Source of the DNA: Planctomycetota bacterium
GTDB lineage: Bacteria > Planctomycetota > UBA1135 > UBA2386
Length of the DNA stretch: 34,370 nucleotides
Direction of reading: 5' to 3'
Assembly: GCA_016793305.1 (NCBI GenBank)
Contig: JAEUHU010000438.1
Location: 1-34,370 of the forward strand
Below, one piece after another: positions 1-7,305 of the stretch (the stretch's first letter is position 1; each line of letters starts with the position of its first letter). A program made the translations under genes and the position numbers. Under the pieces are notes generated by a model. The model was given only the letters and a program-made list of their open reading frames with translations, did no database searches and was not told the origin of the DNA.

Positions 1-1528
1 GATCGTCGACTTCGGCGCGCAATACTGCCAGCTGATCGCGCGCCGCGTGCGCGAACTCGGCGTCTACTCGCGCATCACCGTGCCCGAGCGCGCGATGTTC
101 ACGTTCCAGCACATGCGGCCGCAGGCGGTGATCCTGAGCGGCGGGCCGCGCTCGGTCTACGAGCACGACGCGCCGCAGCTGGATGCGAAGATCCTGGAGC
201 AGGGCGTGCCGGTGCTCGGCATCTGCTACGGCCTGCAGTGGTTGAGCCAGCACACCGGCGGCGAGGTCACGCCGGCCAAGGACGGTGCCGAGTACGGGCG
301 CACCGAGCTGCACGTGGTCGACGCCCAGGACCTGCTCGCCGGCGTGCGGCAGGACGGCATCGTCTGGATGTCGCACGGCGACAAGGTCGCGCGGCTGGGC
401 CCGGGCTTCCAGGTGCTGGCCAAGAGCGAGCCGTGCCCGTTCGCGGTCGTCGCCGATCGCAAGCGCCGCTTCTTCGGCCTGCAGTTCCACCCCGAGGTCG
501 CGCACACGCAGGACGGCGGCACGATGCTGAAGAACTTCGTGCTCGGTGTCGCCCGCTGCAGCACGAACTGGAATCCGGGCAACCTCGTCGACACCAAGAT
601 CGCCGCGGTGAAGCAGCTGGTCTCTGAACAGGGCGAGGTGGTGATGGGCCTGTCCGGCGGCGTCGACAGCTCGGTCGCGGCGGTGCTGATCCACCGTGCG
701 ATCGGCAAGCGGCTGCACTGCGTGTTCGTCGACAACGGCCTGCTGCGCGCCGGCGAACGCGAGGGCGTCGAGGCGCTGTTCCGCGACCACTACCGCATGG
801 ACCTGAAGGTGGTCGACGCGAGCGAACGCTTCCTCGGCGAGCTCGCCGGGGTCGCCGACCCGGAGCGGAAGCGCAAGATCATCGGCAAGGTGTTCGTCGA
901 CGTGTTCCGCGACGAGGCCAAGCGCAGCGTGCACGCGAAGTTCCTCGGCCAGGGCACGCTGTATCCGGACGTGATCGAGTCGGTCGCGGCGCACGGCGGG
1001 GCCACGTCGACGATCAAGAGCCACCACAACGTCGGTGGGCTGCCGAAGGACCTCGACCTGACGCTGGTCGAGCCGCTGCGCGACCTGTTCAAGGACGAAG
1101 TGCGGGCGCTGGGTCGCGAGCTCGGCCTGCCGAGTTCGTTGGTCGATCGCCAGCCGTTCCCCGGCCCTGGCCTCGCGGTGCGCTGCCTCGGCGAGGTGAC
1201 GCGGCAGAAGCTCGAGCCGCTGCGTGGTGCGGACCGCATCGTGCGCGAGGAAGTCGAGCAGAACGGCCTGCAGAAGGGCCTCTGGCAGTACTTCGCGGTC
1301 TACGTGCCGCAGAAAACCGTCGGCGTGAAGGGCGACGCGCGCGTCTACGAGGACGTCTGCGTGCTGCGCCTCGTGTCGAGCCAGGACGCGATGACCGCCG
1401 ACTGGGAGCTGCTGCCGACGCCGGTGCTGAAGCGCATCAGCAACCGGATCCTGAACGAGGTGAAGGGCTTCTCGCGCGTCTGCCTCGACATCTCCAGCAA
1501 GCCGCCCGCGACGATCGAGTGGGAGTGA
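1..1528 (+). CDS. guaA: GMP synthase (glutamine-hydrolysing), 5'-truncated
   Basis: Converts XMP to GMP with ATP and glutamine, the last step of guanylate synthesis in the cytosol. The reading frame is open from base 2, and the first codons (IVDFGAQY, LIARRVRELGVYS) already match the conserved start of the amidotransferase domain. The gene therefore begins a few codons before the window, and the GTG at 47 is internal. About 508 residues are present against roughly 525 in E. coli GuaA. The class I glutamine amidotransferase has its nucleophile Cys in GICYGLQ (219-239) and the His-Glu pair in QFHPEV (482-499). The ATP-pyrophosphatase domain has the P-loop SGGVDSS (655-675), and the C-terminal dimerisation domain ends in the typical PPATIEWE. 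It converges on the next gene with only 9 bases between stop codons. The identification is secure. Confidence 0.97.
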   Translation, partial: IVDFGAQYCQLIARRVRELGVYSRITVPERAMFTFQHMRPQAVILSGGPRSVYEHDAPQLDAKILEQGVPVLGICYGLQWLSQHTGGEVTPAKDGAEYGRTELHVVDAQDLLAGVRQDGIVWMSHGDKVARLGPGFQVLAKSEPCPFAVVADRKRRFFGLQFHPEVAHTQDGGTMLKNFVLGVARCSTNWNPGNLVDTKIAAVKQLVSEQGEVVMGLSGGVDSSVAAVLIHRAIGKRLHCVFVDNGLLRAGEREGVEALFRDHYRMDLKVVDASERFLGELAGVADPERKRKIIGKVFVDVFRDEAKRSVHAKFLGQGTLYPDVIESVAAHGGATSTIKSHHNVGGLPKDLDLTLVEPLRDLFKDEVRALGRELGLPSSLVDRQPFPGPGLAVRCLGEVTRQKLEPLRGADRIVREEVEQNGLQKGLWQYFAVYVPQKTVGVKGDARVYEDVCVLRLVSSQDAMTADWELLPTPVLKRISNRILNEVKGFSRVCLDISSKPPATIEWE

Positions 1529-1537
1529 GCGCGGCGC

Positions 1538-3151
1538 TCACCGGCCGAGCACCGGATCCTCGTCCTGCAGCACGATCGTGACCGGTCCGGGGCCGGCGAG
1601 CACTCGTTCGAGGCGACCCGACCAGGTGCGCCCGTCGCGGATCGCCACCGCGAACAGCAGCAGGCCGCGCTGTTCGGGCAGCCCGTCGAAACGGAACGCG
1701 CCGTCGTCCGCGCTCGGCGTCGCGCGTTCGGCGGGGCGCAGGGTGCCGCCCGGATCGCGCAGCGTCACGACCACGCCGCGTGCCGCAGAGCCGTCCGGCC
1801 AGCGGGCGAAGCCTTCGAGCGAAGCTCCCGGCACGGCCGTCAGCGGCACGGGCTCCTTCGGGATGCGTGCGATCGGCAGCGCCTGGTTGACGTAGCGAGG
1901 GTCGACGACGCGCAGCGTGCCGGGGCCTTGCACCTCGCCGAACTGCAGCACGCCGCGGCCGTCGCTGCGCGCGCGCACGGTCGCGGCGACCATGCCGTCG
2001 GGCTCGAACTCGCAGGCGAGATCGCCGAGCGGCAGCCCGGCTGCGTCGCGCACCGCGCCGACCAGGGCGGCCGCCGGGCGACCTCGTTCGAGCCGCTGCG
2101 AACGTGCCGACCAAGGCTGGGCCAGCGGGGCTTGCGCAGCTGCGACCTGCACCAGCCATACGTCACCCTGGGCCGGCGCTGGGAGCGTGCGCCAGGTCGT
2201 TTCGTCGTCGGGGCGGATCCACAGCGGCTGCCAGCGGGAGCCGAGCCGGCGCACGGCGACCACGACGGCCGGCGCAGGAGGCGTGTTCGGGAGTTCGTTT
2301 CGGGCCGCCGGTGGATCGTCGGGCGTAGGCCAGGCCTCGTCGCGATTGCGCCCGACTTCGCTCGGCACGTGCGGGCCGTGGGCCTCGCCACCGCGCCAGG
2401 CCCAAACGGCCGCCAACCGGGCGGAACCGCGCAGCACCACGGTGCCGCCGTTCTCGCACAGCGGTACGTCGGGTCGGTCGTCGGGATGCAGGCGGGTGCC
2501 GGCGGGGCATTGCATCGTGCAGGTCTCGGTCTCGACCGGCAGCGTGTGCTCCTGACCCGAGGCGACGCGGACCCGCAGCCACTGCCACGCGGTGCCGTCG
2601 TGCACCCAGAGCTCGTACTCGGCCGGCGGCAGCAGCACCCGTTCGCCGCGCAGGGGCGGCAGCACCAGCTGGCGACCGTGCGGCAGCAGGGCGCGCGCGT
2701 AGACCACGAGCGACGCACCCGCCGGATGGAGCAAGGCGGCCATCGGCTGCAGGTCGAGGCGCTGGGGCTGGCCGTCGTGGAGGTCGGCGACCAGGGCACC
2801 GAGACCACTCACGGTGGTGACGAGCCCGCTGCCGTCGAGCACGCGCCCGCCCTGCCCGGCGCGCAGGCGCACGAACCCGCGCGCATCGCTGGTGCCGACC
2901 AACGGCACGGGCGCGCCGAGGGCTGCGGCGAACGGCGGCTCCAGCGGCACGTTCGCCAGCGCCGGCAGGTTCGCGGTGGTCCGGCCGAGCAGCGTCACCG
3001 CCACACCAGCCACTGGTCGCGCTTCCGGATTGCGCAGCAGCAGGCCCAGCGTGGCCGGTGGTGGGATGGTGGGCTCGACGCGGTGCTGGGCTGCCATGGA
3101 GGCTGCGAGCAGCGAGCCCAGCAGCGCGTTCGACATCCAGCGTGGCGGCAT
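1538..3151 (-). CDS. Secreted protein of unknown function with carboxypeptidase-regulatory-like beta domains
   Basis: I do not recognise a specific family. From the ATG at 3151 the protein has 537 residues and begins with a Sec-type signal (MPPRWMSNALLGSLLAASMA, then AQ). The frame is open further upstream, but that stretch is Arg/Pro-rich and runs through the GC repeat patch, so I exclude it; the ATG at 3136 is an alternative start. Two regions resemble CarboxypepD_reg or Ig-like folds: near the N-terminus (PVAGVAVTLLGRT followed by SDARGFVRL) and at the C-terminus (ARGVVVTLRDPGG followed by DDGAFRFDGLPE). Such folds are common in surface proteins. No catalytic motif was seen. It lies downstream of clpP on the same strand, 160 bases away, but nothing links the two functionally. 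A periplasmic or surface location is inferred from the signal peptide alone. Confidence 0.7.
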   Translation of the reverse strand: MPPRWMSNALLGSLLAASMAAQHRVEPTIPPPATLGLLLRNPEARPVAGVAVTLLGRTTANLPALANVPLEPPFAAALGAPVPLVGTSDARGFVRLRAGQGGRVLDGSGLVTTVSGLGALVADLHDGQPQRLDLQPMAALLHPAGASLVVYARALLPHGRQLVLPPLRGERVLLPPAEYELWVHDGTAWQWLRVRVASGQEHTLPVETETCTMQCPAGTRLHPDDRPDVPLCENGGTVVLRGSARLAAVWAWRGGEAHGPHVPSEVGRNRDEAWPTPDDPPAARNELPNTPPAPAVVVAVRRLGSRWQPLWIRPDDETTWRTLPAPAQGDVWLVQVAAAQAPLAQPWSARSQRLERGRPAAALVGAVRDAAGLPLGDLACEFEPDGMVAATVRARSDGRGVLQFGEVQGPGTLRVVDPRYVNQALPIARIPKEPVPLTAVPGASLEGFARWPDGSAARGVVVTLRDPGGTLRPAERATPSADDGAFRFDGLPEQRGLLLFAVAIRDGRTWSGRLERVLAGPGPVTIVLQDEDPVLGR

Positions 3152-3222
3152 GCCGCCATCAAACGACGACGCGCGGCCGAGGTTCAAGCCCCTGCCGCGC
3201 GCTGGGCGATTCGTTCGTCCGC

Positions 3223-3307
3223 GCCGGCCAGCCGGCAGGAGATCCTGGCGGACGGCGCCGGACAGGATGGCCGGCGGCGGGATGGCCGGCGGCCGGCCAG
3301 CCGGCAG
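3223..3307. repeat. GC-rich patch with two direct-repeat pairs
   Basis: The 16-mer GCCGGCCAGCCGGCAG occurs at 3223-3238 and again at 3292-3307. Between them GGATGGCCGGCGG occurs at 3265-3277 and 3280-3292, a 15-base tandem step. Many GCCGGC palindromes allow alternative hairpins. The patch fills most of the space between the clpP stop and the start of the downstream secreted-protein gene. It could act as a transcript-end structure, but there is no T-tract on either strand. Confidence 0.6.
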
Positions 3308-3311
3308 CCGA

Positions 3312-3968
3312 TCAGTCCGGCAGCTCGTCGCGCTTCTTGACCACCTTGGAGACCAGCCCGTATTCGAGGGCCTGGCCGGCATCGAGCCAGAAGTCGCGGC
3401 GGGAGGCCTCGGTGACCTGTTCCGGCGTCTTCCCGCACTGCTCGGCGATGATCTTGTTGTAGCGATCGCGCAGCTTCAGGATCTCGCGCGCGGTGATGTC
3501 TAGGTCGCTGGCCTGGCCGCGGCCCATCGTCGACGGCTGGTGGATCATGAACCGGCTCTCCGCCATGCAGAAGCGACGCTTCTTGTCGGCGGCGAGGTGG
3601 ATCAGGATGCCGGCCGAGGCGCACAGCCCGTTCACGACGGTGACGACCGGCGGCTTGATGAAGCGCAGCAGGTCGTAGATCGCGAACCCGGCGTCGGCGC
3701 TGCCGCCCGGCGAGTTGATGAAGACGGTGATCGTCTTCTTCGCGTCCTTCTGCTCCATCGCGAGGCAACGGATGGTCGCCTCCTTGAGCATCTTGTCGTC
3801 GACGGGGCCGCTCAGCAGCAGCGTGCGCGACTCGAACAGGGCCTTCTCGTACGGGTTCGGCCCGCCGCCCTCCTTGTCCTTGCCGCCGGGGTTCGGGCAC
3901 TCGTGATCGTCGTCCTCGTCTTCGTCGAGACGCAGGCGGCGGGAATCGAGGTCGAAGGGGTTCTGCAT
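3312..3968 (-). CDS. clpP: ClpP-family serine protease with acidic N-terminal extension
   Basis: Proteolytic subunit of a Clp-type cytosolic protease, 218 residues from the ATG at 3968. The triad aligns with E. coli ClpP by spacing and motif: Ser118 (GLCASAG), His143 (FMIHQPS) and Asp192 (RRDFWLDAG). The SPGGS oxyanion strand (86-90), AGFAIYD and the HAREIL-like helix (ITAREILKL) are also present. The first 45 or so residues are odd: instead of the usual axial-loop segment there is an acidic run (DEDEDDDHE) and a Gly/Pro/Lys linker. The GLCASAG active-site strand also differs from the usual GQAASMGA. No clpX, clpA or tig lies beside it. A longer upstream reading frame has no protein-like character and is excluded. 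It may be a paralogue with its own partner chaperone; that is inference. Confidence 0.92.
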   Translation of the reverse strand: MQNPFDLDSRRLRLDEDEDDDHECPNPGGKDKEGGGPNPYEKALFESRTLLLSGPVDDKMLKEATIRCLAMEQKDAKKTITVFINSPGGSADAGFAIYDLLRFIKPPVVTVVNGLCASAGILIHLAADKKRRFCMAESRFMIHQPSTMGRGQASDLDITAREILKLRDRYNKIIAEQCGKTPEQVTEASRRDFWLDAGQALEYGLVSKVVKKRDELPD

Positions 3969-4745
3969 CGTGCTTCGTTCGGTGGATCCGCGGGATCGGT
4001 CCGCGGGGCGCTCTTCGGTGTTCGGCCGCCAGGAAGTTGAGGCCGAAGCACCGATCGCAGGGGGCCGTGGATAGCGCACGCTGCGGGCTGCCGCAACGTC
4101 TGGGCTTCGCGATGGGCGACGGAAATCACCGAGCCCGTGCTTGCGCCGTCCCGGGTGGCTCGATACTGTCCCGCGCCGTTGCCGCGATGCTGGTGGAACA
4201 CAGCGCGTCGGTGACACCCGCCCCCAGCAGCCTAGGTGGTCCTCGGTGATGCCGGCGTCCCAGGTGACGGCGGCTGCCTCTGGTGACGAAGTGTGCCGCG
4301 GTCGCATTCGACGCAGCACTCGCCGTTCCGGCCGAGGAGTTCGAGGTCGAGCCCCAGGATGGATCGACCCCGGCTCCGATCGCAGGTCCGGCGCACCGAC
4401 CTGGTGGGAGTGGTCGCACAGCACCGTGGTTGCACGGGCACGAGTTCCACGAGCACGTTCTCGTGGCGCCAGGCTTCGTGGAAGCACGCGCAAGGGGCAC
4501 GCCGGAGCGCCGGAGCCCGTGCTGGATCTCCGTGGCCAGGTGGTCCTGGTCGCGGAGCTCGCCCCACGGGCGAAGCCCGGTCCGTCCGAGGACCGACCTT
4601 CGCGGCGCGGTGGTGGGCAAGTCGGTTGGTGAAACGCGGCTCGTCGAGCCGGCCGTCGCCGCAGGATTCGAGGTTGCACCCGAGAACCAGATCGAACGGG
4701 TGTGGCCGAACGCGACCCACGTGACGTGGTGTCGCAGGGCATTGC
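3969..4745. other. Gene-poor divergent gap between clpP and rho
   Basis: These 777 bases hold no gene I can support. Overlapping frames on both strands are open because of the high GC, but none gives a continuous protein-like sequence. Short pieces on the minus strand between about 4230 and 4660 look coding-like in different frames (ELRDQDHLATEIQ, WRHENVLVELVPV, ILGLDLELLGRN), which could be a decayed gene or chance. The gap should carry the clpP promoter near 4070-4096 and the promoter and leader of rho. No tRNA, RNase P, tmRNA or riboswitch signature was recognised. Confidence 0.6.
4068..4096 (-). promoter_or_regulatory. Possible sigma70-type promoter for clpP
   Basis: On the minus strand TTGCGG (4091-4096) is followed after 17 bases by TATCCA (4068-4073). 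This would place the start of transcription near 4061, about 93 bases ahead of the clpP ATG. Both hexamers are imperfect, so the call rests on spacing and position. Confidence 0.3.
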
Positions 4746-6167
4746 ATGAGCATCACGGAGAACGAGTTTCCCGGTGGTATGGAACAGGCCCCCGATTCGG
4801 GGGGGCCCGAACGCAAGCGCTGGCGCGGCGGGCGTCGTCGTCGCCGTCGTCGTGGCGGTGGCGGCGGTGGTGGTGGTGGCGGCGGCGGTGGCTACGGCGG
4901 CGGAGGTGGTGGCTACGGCGGCGGCAATGGCGGAGGTGACTACGCCATTGGCGGGGGCGGCGGCGGTGGTGGTGGTGGCGGCGGAGGAGGTGGCAACGGG
5001 GGCGGTGGCCCGGTCGTCGTCGACGGCCCGACCGAGCTCGCCGTCGGCGTGCTCGAGTACACCAAGGAAGGCAACGGTTGGCTGCGCAAGAAGCAGAACA
5101 ACTACATGCCGGACACCATTCCGAACGGCGACACGTTCGTGCCGAGCTCGCTGATCCGGCAGTTCCGCCTGCAGGAAGGCAGCGAGCTGGTCGGCCAAGC
5201 CGGCCTGCCGAACCGCGGTCCGCAGCGCTACACGCTGGCCTCGATCGAGTCCGTCGACGGCATGTCGCCCGAGGAGCGGCGCGAGATGAAGCCGTTCCGG
5301 GAGATCACCGTCATCGACCCGGAGCCGCAGTTCGTGCTGGCGCCGGACAGCGACGAGGACATCAGCCTGCGCATCGTCGACCTGCTGTGTCCGCTGGGCT
5401 ACGGCCAGCGTGGCCTCGTGGTCGCTCCGCCGCGCTCGGGCAAGACGATGCTGATGCAGCGCATCTGCCACGCGATCAGCAAACACTATCCCGACGTGCA
5501 CATGATCGTGCTGCTGATCGACGAGCGGCCCGAGGAGGCGACCGGCTGGAAGCGCAGCGTCGAGGGCAAGAACCGCGAAGTGCTGGTGTCGACGCTCGAC
5601 GAAGGGCCGAAGAACCACATCGCGGTCAGCGAGATCTGCATGAAGCGCGCGCAGCGGTTGGTCGAGACCGGCCGCGACGTGGTGATCCTGCTCGACTCGA
5701 TCACGCGCCTGACGCGCGCCTACAACCAGGTGCTCGGTGGCCGCGGCGGTGGTGCGATGTCCGGCGGCCTGTCGTCGAAGACGTTCGAGGTGCCGAAGAA
5801 GTTCTTCGGCAGCGCGCGCAACTGCGAAGAAGGCGGCTCGCTGACGATCCTCGGCACCACGCTGGTCGACACGGGCTCGCGCGCCGACCAGGTGATCTTC
5901 GAGGAGTTCAAGGGCACCGGCAACATGGAGCTGGTGCTGAACCGCCAGCTCGCCGAGCGACGCATCTTCCCGGCGATCGACATCGAGCTGTCGGGCACGC
6001 GCAAGGAAGAGCTGTTGCTCGGCGCCGACATCACGAAGCGCATCTACACGCTGCGGCGCGTGCTCGCGCGCATGAACGCGCTCGACGCGATGCCGCTCTT
6101 GATCGATCGCCTGATGAAGACCGACACGAACAAGCAGTTCCTCGACAGCTTCCGGCTCGAGGAGTGA
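4746..6167 (+). CDS. rho: Transcription termination factor Rho with Arg/Gly-rich N-terminus
   Basis: Hexameric RNA-dependent helicase that ends transcripts at C-rich unstructured sites; 473 residues. The N-terminus is unusual: seven consecutive Arg (30-36), then a nearly pure Gly region (37-88) broken by Tyr, Asn and one DYAI, with no recognisable Rho_N helical domain. The cold-shock RNA-binding domain starts near residue 93 (ELAVGVLEY, then NGDTFVPSSLIRQF). The motor carries Walker A APPRSGKT (near 227), DERPEE, Walker B VILLDSITRL and the GTGNMEL and SGTRKEELL motifs. The Q/R-loop region reads MSGGLSSKTFEVPKKFFG, unlike the GGVDANALHRPKRFFG of E. coli. A hairpin follows the stop codon (6173-6203). 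Identity is certain. The low-complexity segment is probably an RNA-binding disordered region, by analogy with other Rho proteins carrying insertions. Confidence 0.97.
   Translation: MSITENEFPGGMEQAPDSGGPERKRWRGGRRRRRRRGGGGGGGGGGGGGYGGGGGGYGGGNGGGDYAIGGGGGGGGGGGGGGGNGGGGPVVVDGPTELAVGVLEYTKEGNGWLRKKQNNYMPDTIPNGDTFVPSSLIRQFRLQEGSELVGQAGLPNRGPQRYTLASIESVDGMSPEERREMKPFREITVIDPEPQFVLAPDSDEDISLRIVDLLCPLGYGQRGLVVAPPRSGKTMLMQRICHAISKHYPDVHMIVLLIDERPEEATGWKRSVEGKNREVLVSTLDEGPKNHIAVSEICMKRAQRLVETGRDVVILLDSITRLTRAYNQVLGGRGGGAMSGGLSSKTFEVPKKFFGSARNCEEGGSLTILGTTLVDTGSRADQVIFEEFKGTGNMELVLNRQLAERRIFPAIDIELSGTRKEELLLGADITKRIYTLRRVLARMNALDAMPLLIDRLMKTDTNKQFLDSFRLEE
4854..5009 (+). repeat. (GGN)n low-complexity tract coding poly-Gly in rho
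   Basis: About 52 codons, nearly all GGN, encode Gly37-Gly88 of Rho. Synonymous codons are mixed (GGC, GGT, GGA, GGG), so this is not a recent pure microsatellite expansion and the amino acid run appears to be maintained. Tyr codons at residues 50 and 57 give a GGGYGGG-like repeat. Confidence 0.9.
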
Positions 6168-6172
6168 TCGAC

Positions 6173-6203
6173 GACCCGTGACGGCCCCGGGCCGGCACGG
6201 GTC
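6173..6203 (+). terminator. Hairpin after rho, no T-tract
   Basis: GACCCGTG (6173-6180) pairs with CACGGGTC (6196-6203), and CGGCC/GGCCG can pair inside the loop. It begins 5 bases after the rho stop codon. No run of T follows, so it may be a 3'-end stabilising hairpin or a weak terminator. Confidence 0.4.
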
Positions 6204-6312
6204 CTGGTGGCGGTGACCGGTGGTGGGGTGGGGTGCTAGTCCACCCGCGGCCGGGCGCTCGTCGAGTTCGCGGCAACCGAGCGGCTCTGCCGCTGCAACC
6301 CCTTCCCCGAAC

Positions 6313-7305
6313 ATGATCGAAGTCGAACGCCTCGAGAAGAGCTACGGCTTCGCCCGCGCCCTGAAGGGCATCTCCTTCCGCGTGCAGAAGGGCGAAGTGA
6401 TCGGCTTCCTCGGTCCCAACGGGGCCGGCAAGTCGACCACCATGAAGATCCTGACCGGCTACCTGCTGCCGAGCGGCGGCCGGGCGTCGGTCGGTGGCCA
6501 CGACGTCGTCGCCGAGTCGCTGCAGGTCCGCCGTCGCATCGGCTACCTGCCGGAGACCACCCCGCTCTACGGTGAGATGCGGGTCGACGACTACCTGCGC
6601 TTCTGCGCCGAGATCCGTGGCGTGGCCGGCGGCAAGCGCCGCAGTGCGATCGAGCGGGCCGTGTCGCTGTGCGGGCTCGAACGCGTCACCGGCAAGAACA
6701 TCGTCGAGCTCAGCAAGGGCTACAAGCAGCGCGTCGGCCTCGCCCAGGCGATCGTGCACGAGCCGGACGTGCTGATCCTCGACGAGCCGACGTCGGGTCT
6801 CGACCCGAACCAGATCGTCGAGGTGCGCCGGCTGATCGAACGGCTCGGCACCGAACACACGGTCGTGCTGAGCACGCACTACCTGCAGGAGGTCGAGAAG
6901 GCCTGCACGCGGGTGATCGTCGTGCACCAGGGCGAGATCGTCGCCGACGGCACGCAGGGCGAGCTGCTGGCGTCGCTGCCTGCCGGGGCGCTGCGGCTCT
7001 GCCTGCGCGGGCCCGAACCGGCGGTGCTGGCGCAGTTCCGCGAGTTGCTGCCGCCCGGGTCCCCCGTCGAGGTGGTCGCGCGCGACGGCGGGGTGCTGCA
7101 GCTGCGGGTCCCGGTGCCGTCGAGCGAGGCACCGATCGTCGAAGCGCTGGCGCGCCTCGTCGTCAAGAACGGCTGGGACCTGATCGAGCTGCAGCGTGAG
7201 CGGGGCTCGCTCGAGGACGTGTTCCGCCGGCTGACGCTCGGGGAAGGACCGCCGCTCGGAGAAGGATCGGCGCTCGGCGAAGCCCAGGAGGTGGCCCGTG
7301 CGTGA
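6313..7305 (+). CDS. ABC transporter ATPase, GldA/NatA-like
   Basis: ATP-binding subunit of an ABC-2 type exporter, 330 residues. From the ATG at 6313 it starts MIEVERLEKSYG; the upstream extension in frame is not protein-like. It has Walker A GPNGAGKS (34-41), signature LSKGYKQRVGLAQ, Walker B VLILDEPTSGLDP and the switch His in STHYLQE. The C-terminal 100 residues form an accessory domain, ending in three short repeats (LGEGPP, LGEGSA, LGEAQE) encoded by an 18-base tandem repeat. It is the first gene of a four-gene operon with a permease, a GldG-like protein and a DUF4340 protein, and overlaps the permease by 8 bases. This set resembles the GldA-GldF-GldG machinery of gliding Bacteroidetes, but similar sets occur in non-gliding bacteria, so motility should not be assumed. 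Confidence 0.9.
   Translation: MIEVERLEKSYGFARALKGISFRVQKGEVIGFLGPNGAGKSTTMKILTGYLLPSGGRASVGGHDVVAESLQVRRRIGYLPETTPLYGEMRVDDYLRFCAEIRGVAGGKRRSAIERAVSLCGLERVTGKNIVELSKGYKQRVGLAQAIVHEPDVLILDEPTSGLDPNQIVEVRRLIERLGTEHTVVLSTHYLQEVEKACTRVIVVHQGEIVADGTQGELLASLPAGALRLCLRGPEPAVLAQFRELLPPGSPVEVVARDGGVLQLRVPVPSSEAPIVEALARLVVKNGWDLIELQRERGSLEDVFRRLTLGEGPPLGEGSALGEAQEVARA
7235..7288 (+). repeat. Three 18-base in-frame tandem repeats
   Basis: Units begin CGCTCGG at 7235, 7253 and 7271 with a period of 18 bases. They encode LGEGPP, LGEGSA and LGEAQE at the C-terminus of the ABC ATPase. Because the period is a multiple of three, copy-number change would keep the frame. Confidence 0.75.

Noticed and set aside
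1928..3340. Plus-strand frame of 470 codons opposite the secreted-protein gene
   Set aside because: The minus-strand frame has a signal peptide and beta-domain motifs; the plus frame is Arg/Gln/Gly-rich with no motif.
4330..4700. Possible tRNA T-arm-like strings (GTTCGA, ATTCGA) in the clpP-rho gap
   Set aside because: No matching acceptor, D-arm or anticodon stems could be drawn around them.
4854..5009. Poly-GGN tract as a CRISPR-like or mobile repeat
   Set aside because: It is in frame within rho, has no spacer structure and no flanking inverted repeats.
3969..6314. Upstream extension of the clpP frame across rho
   Set aside because: The translation is His/Arg-rich low complexity and antisense to rho. 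The conserved ClpP sequence begins after the ATG at 3968.
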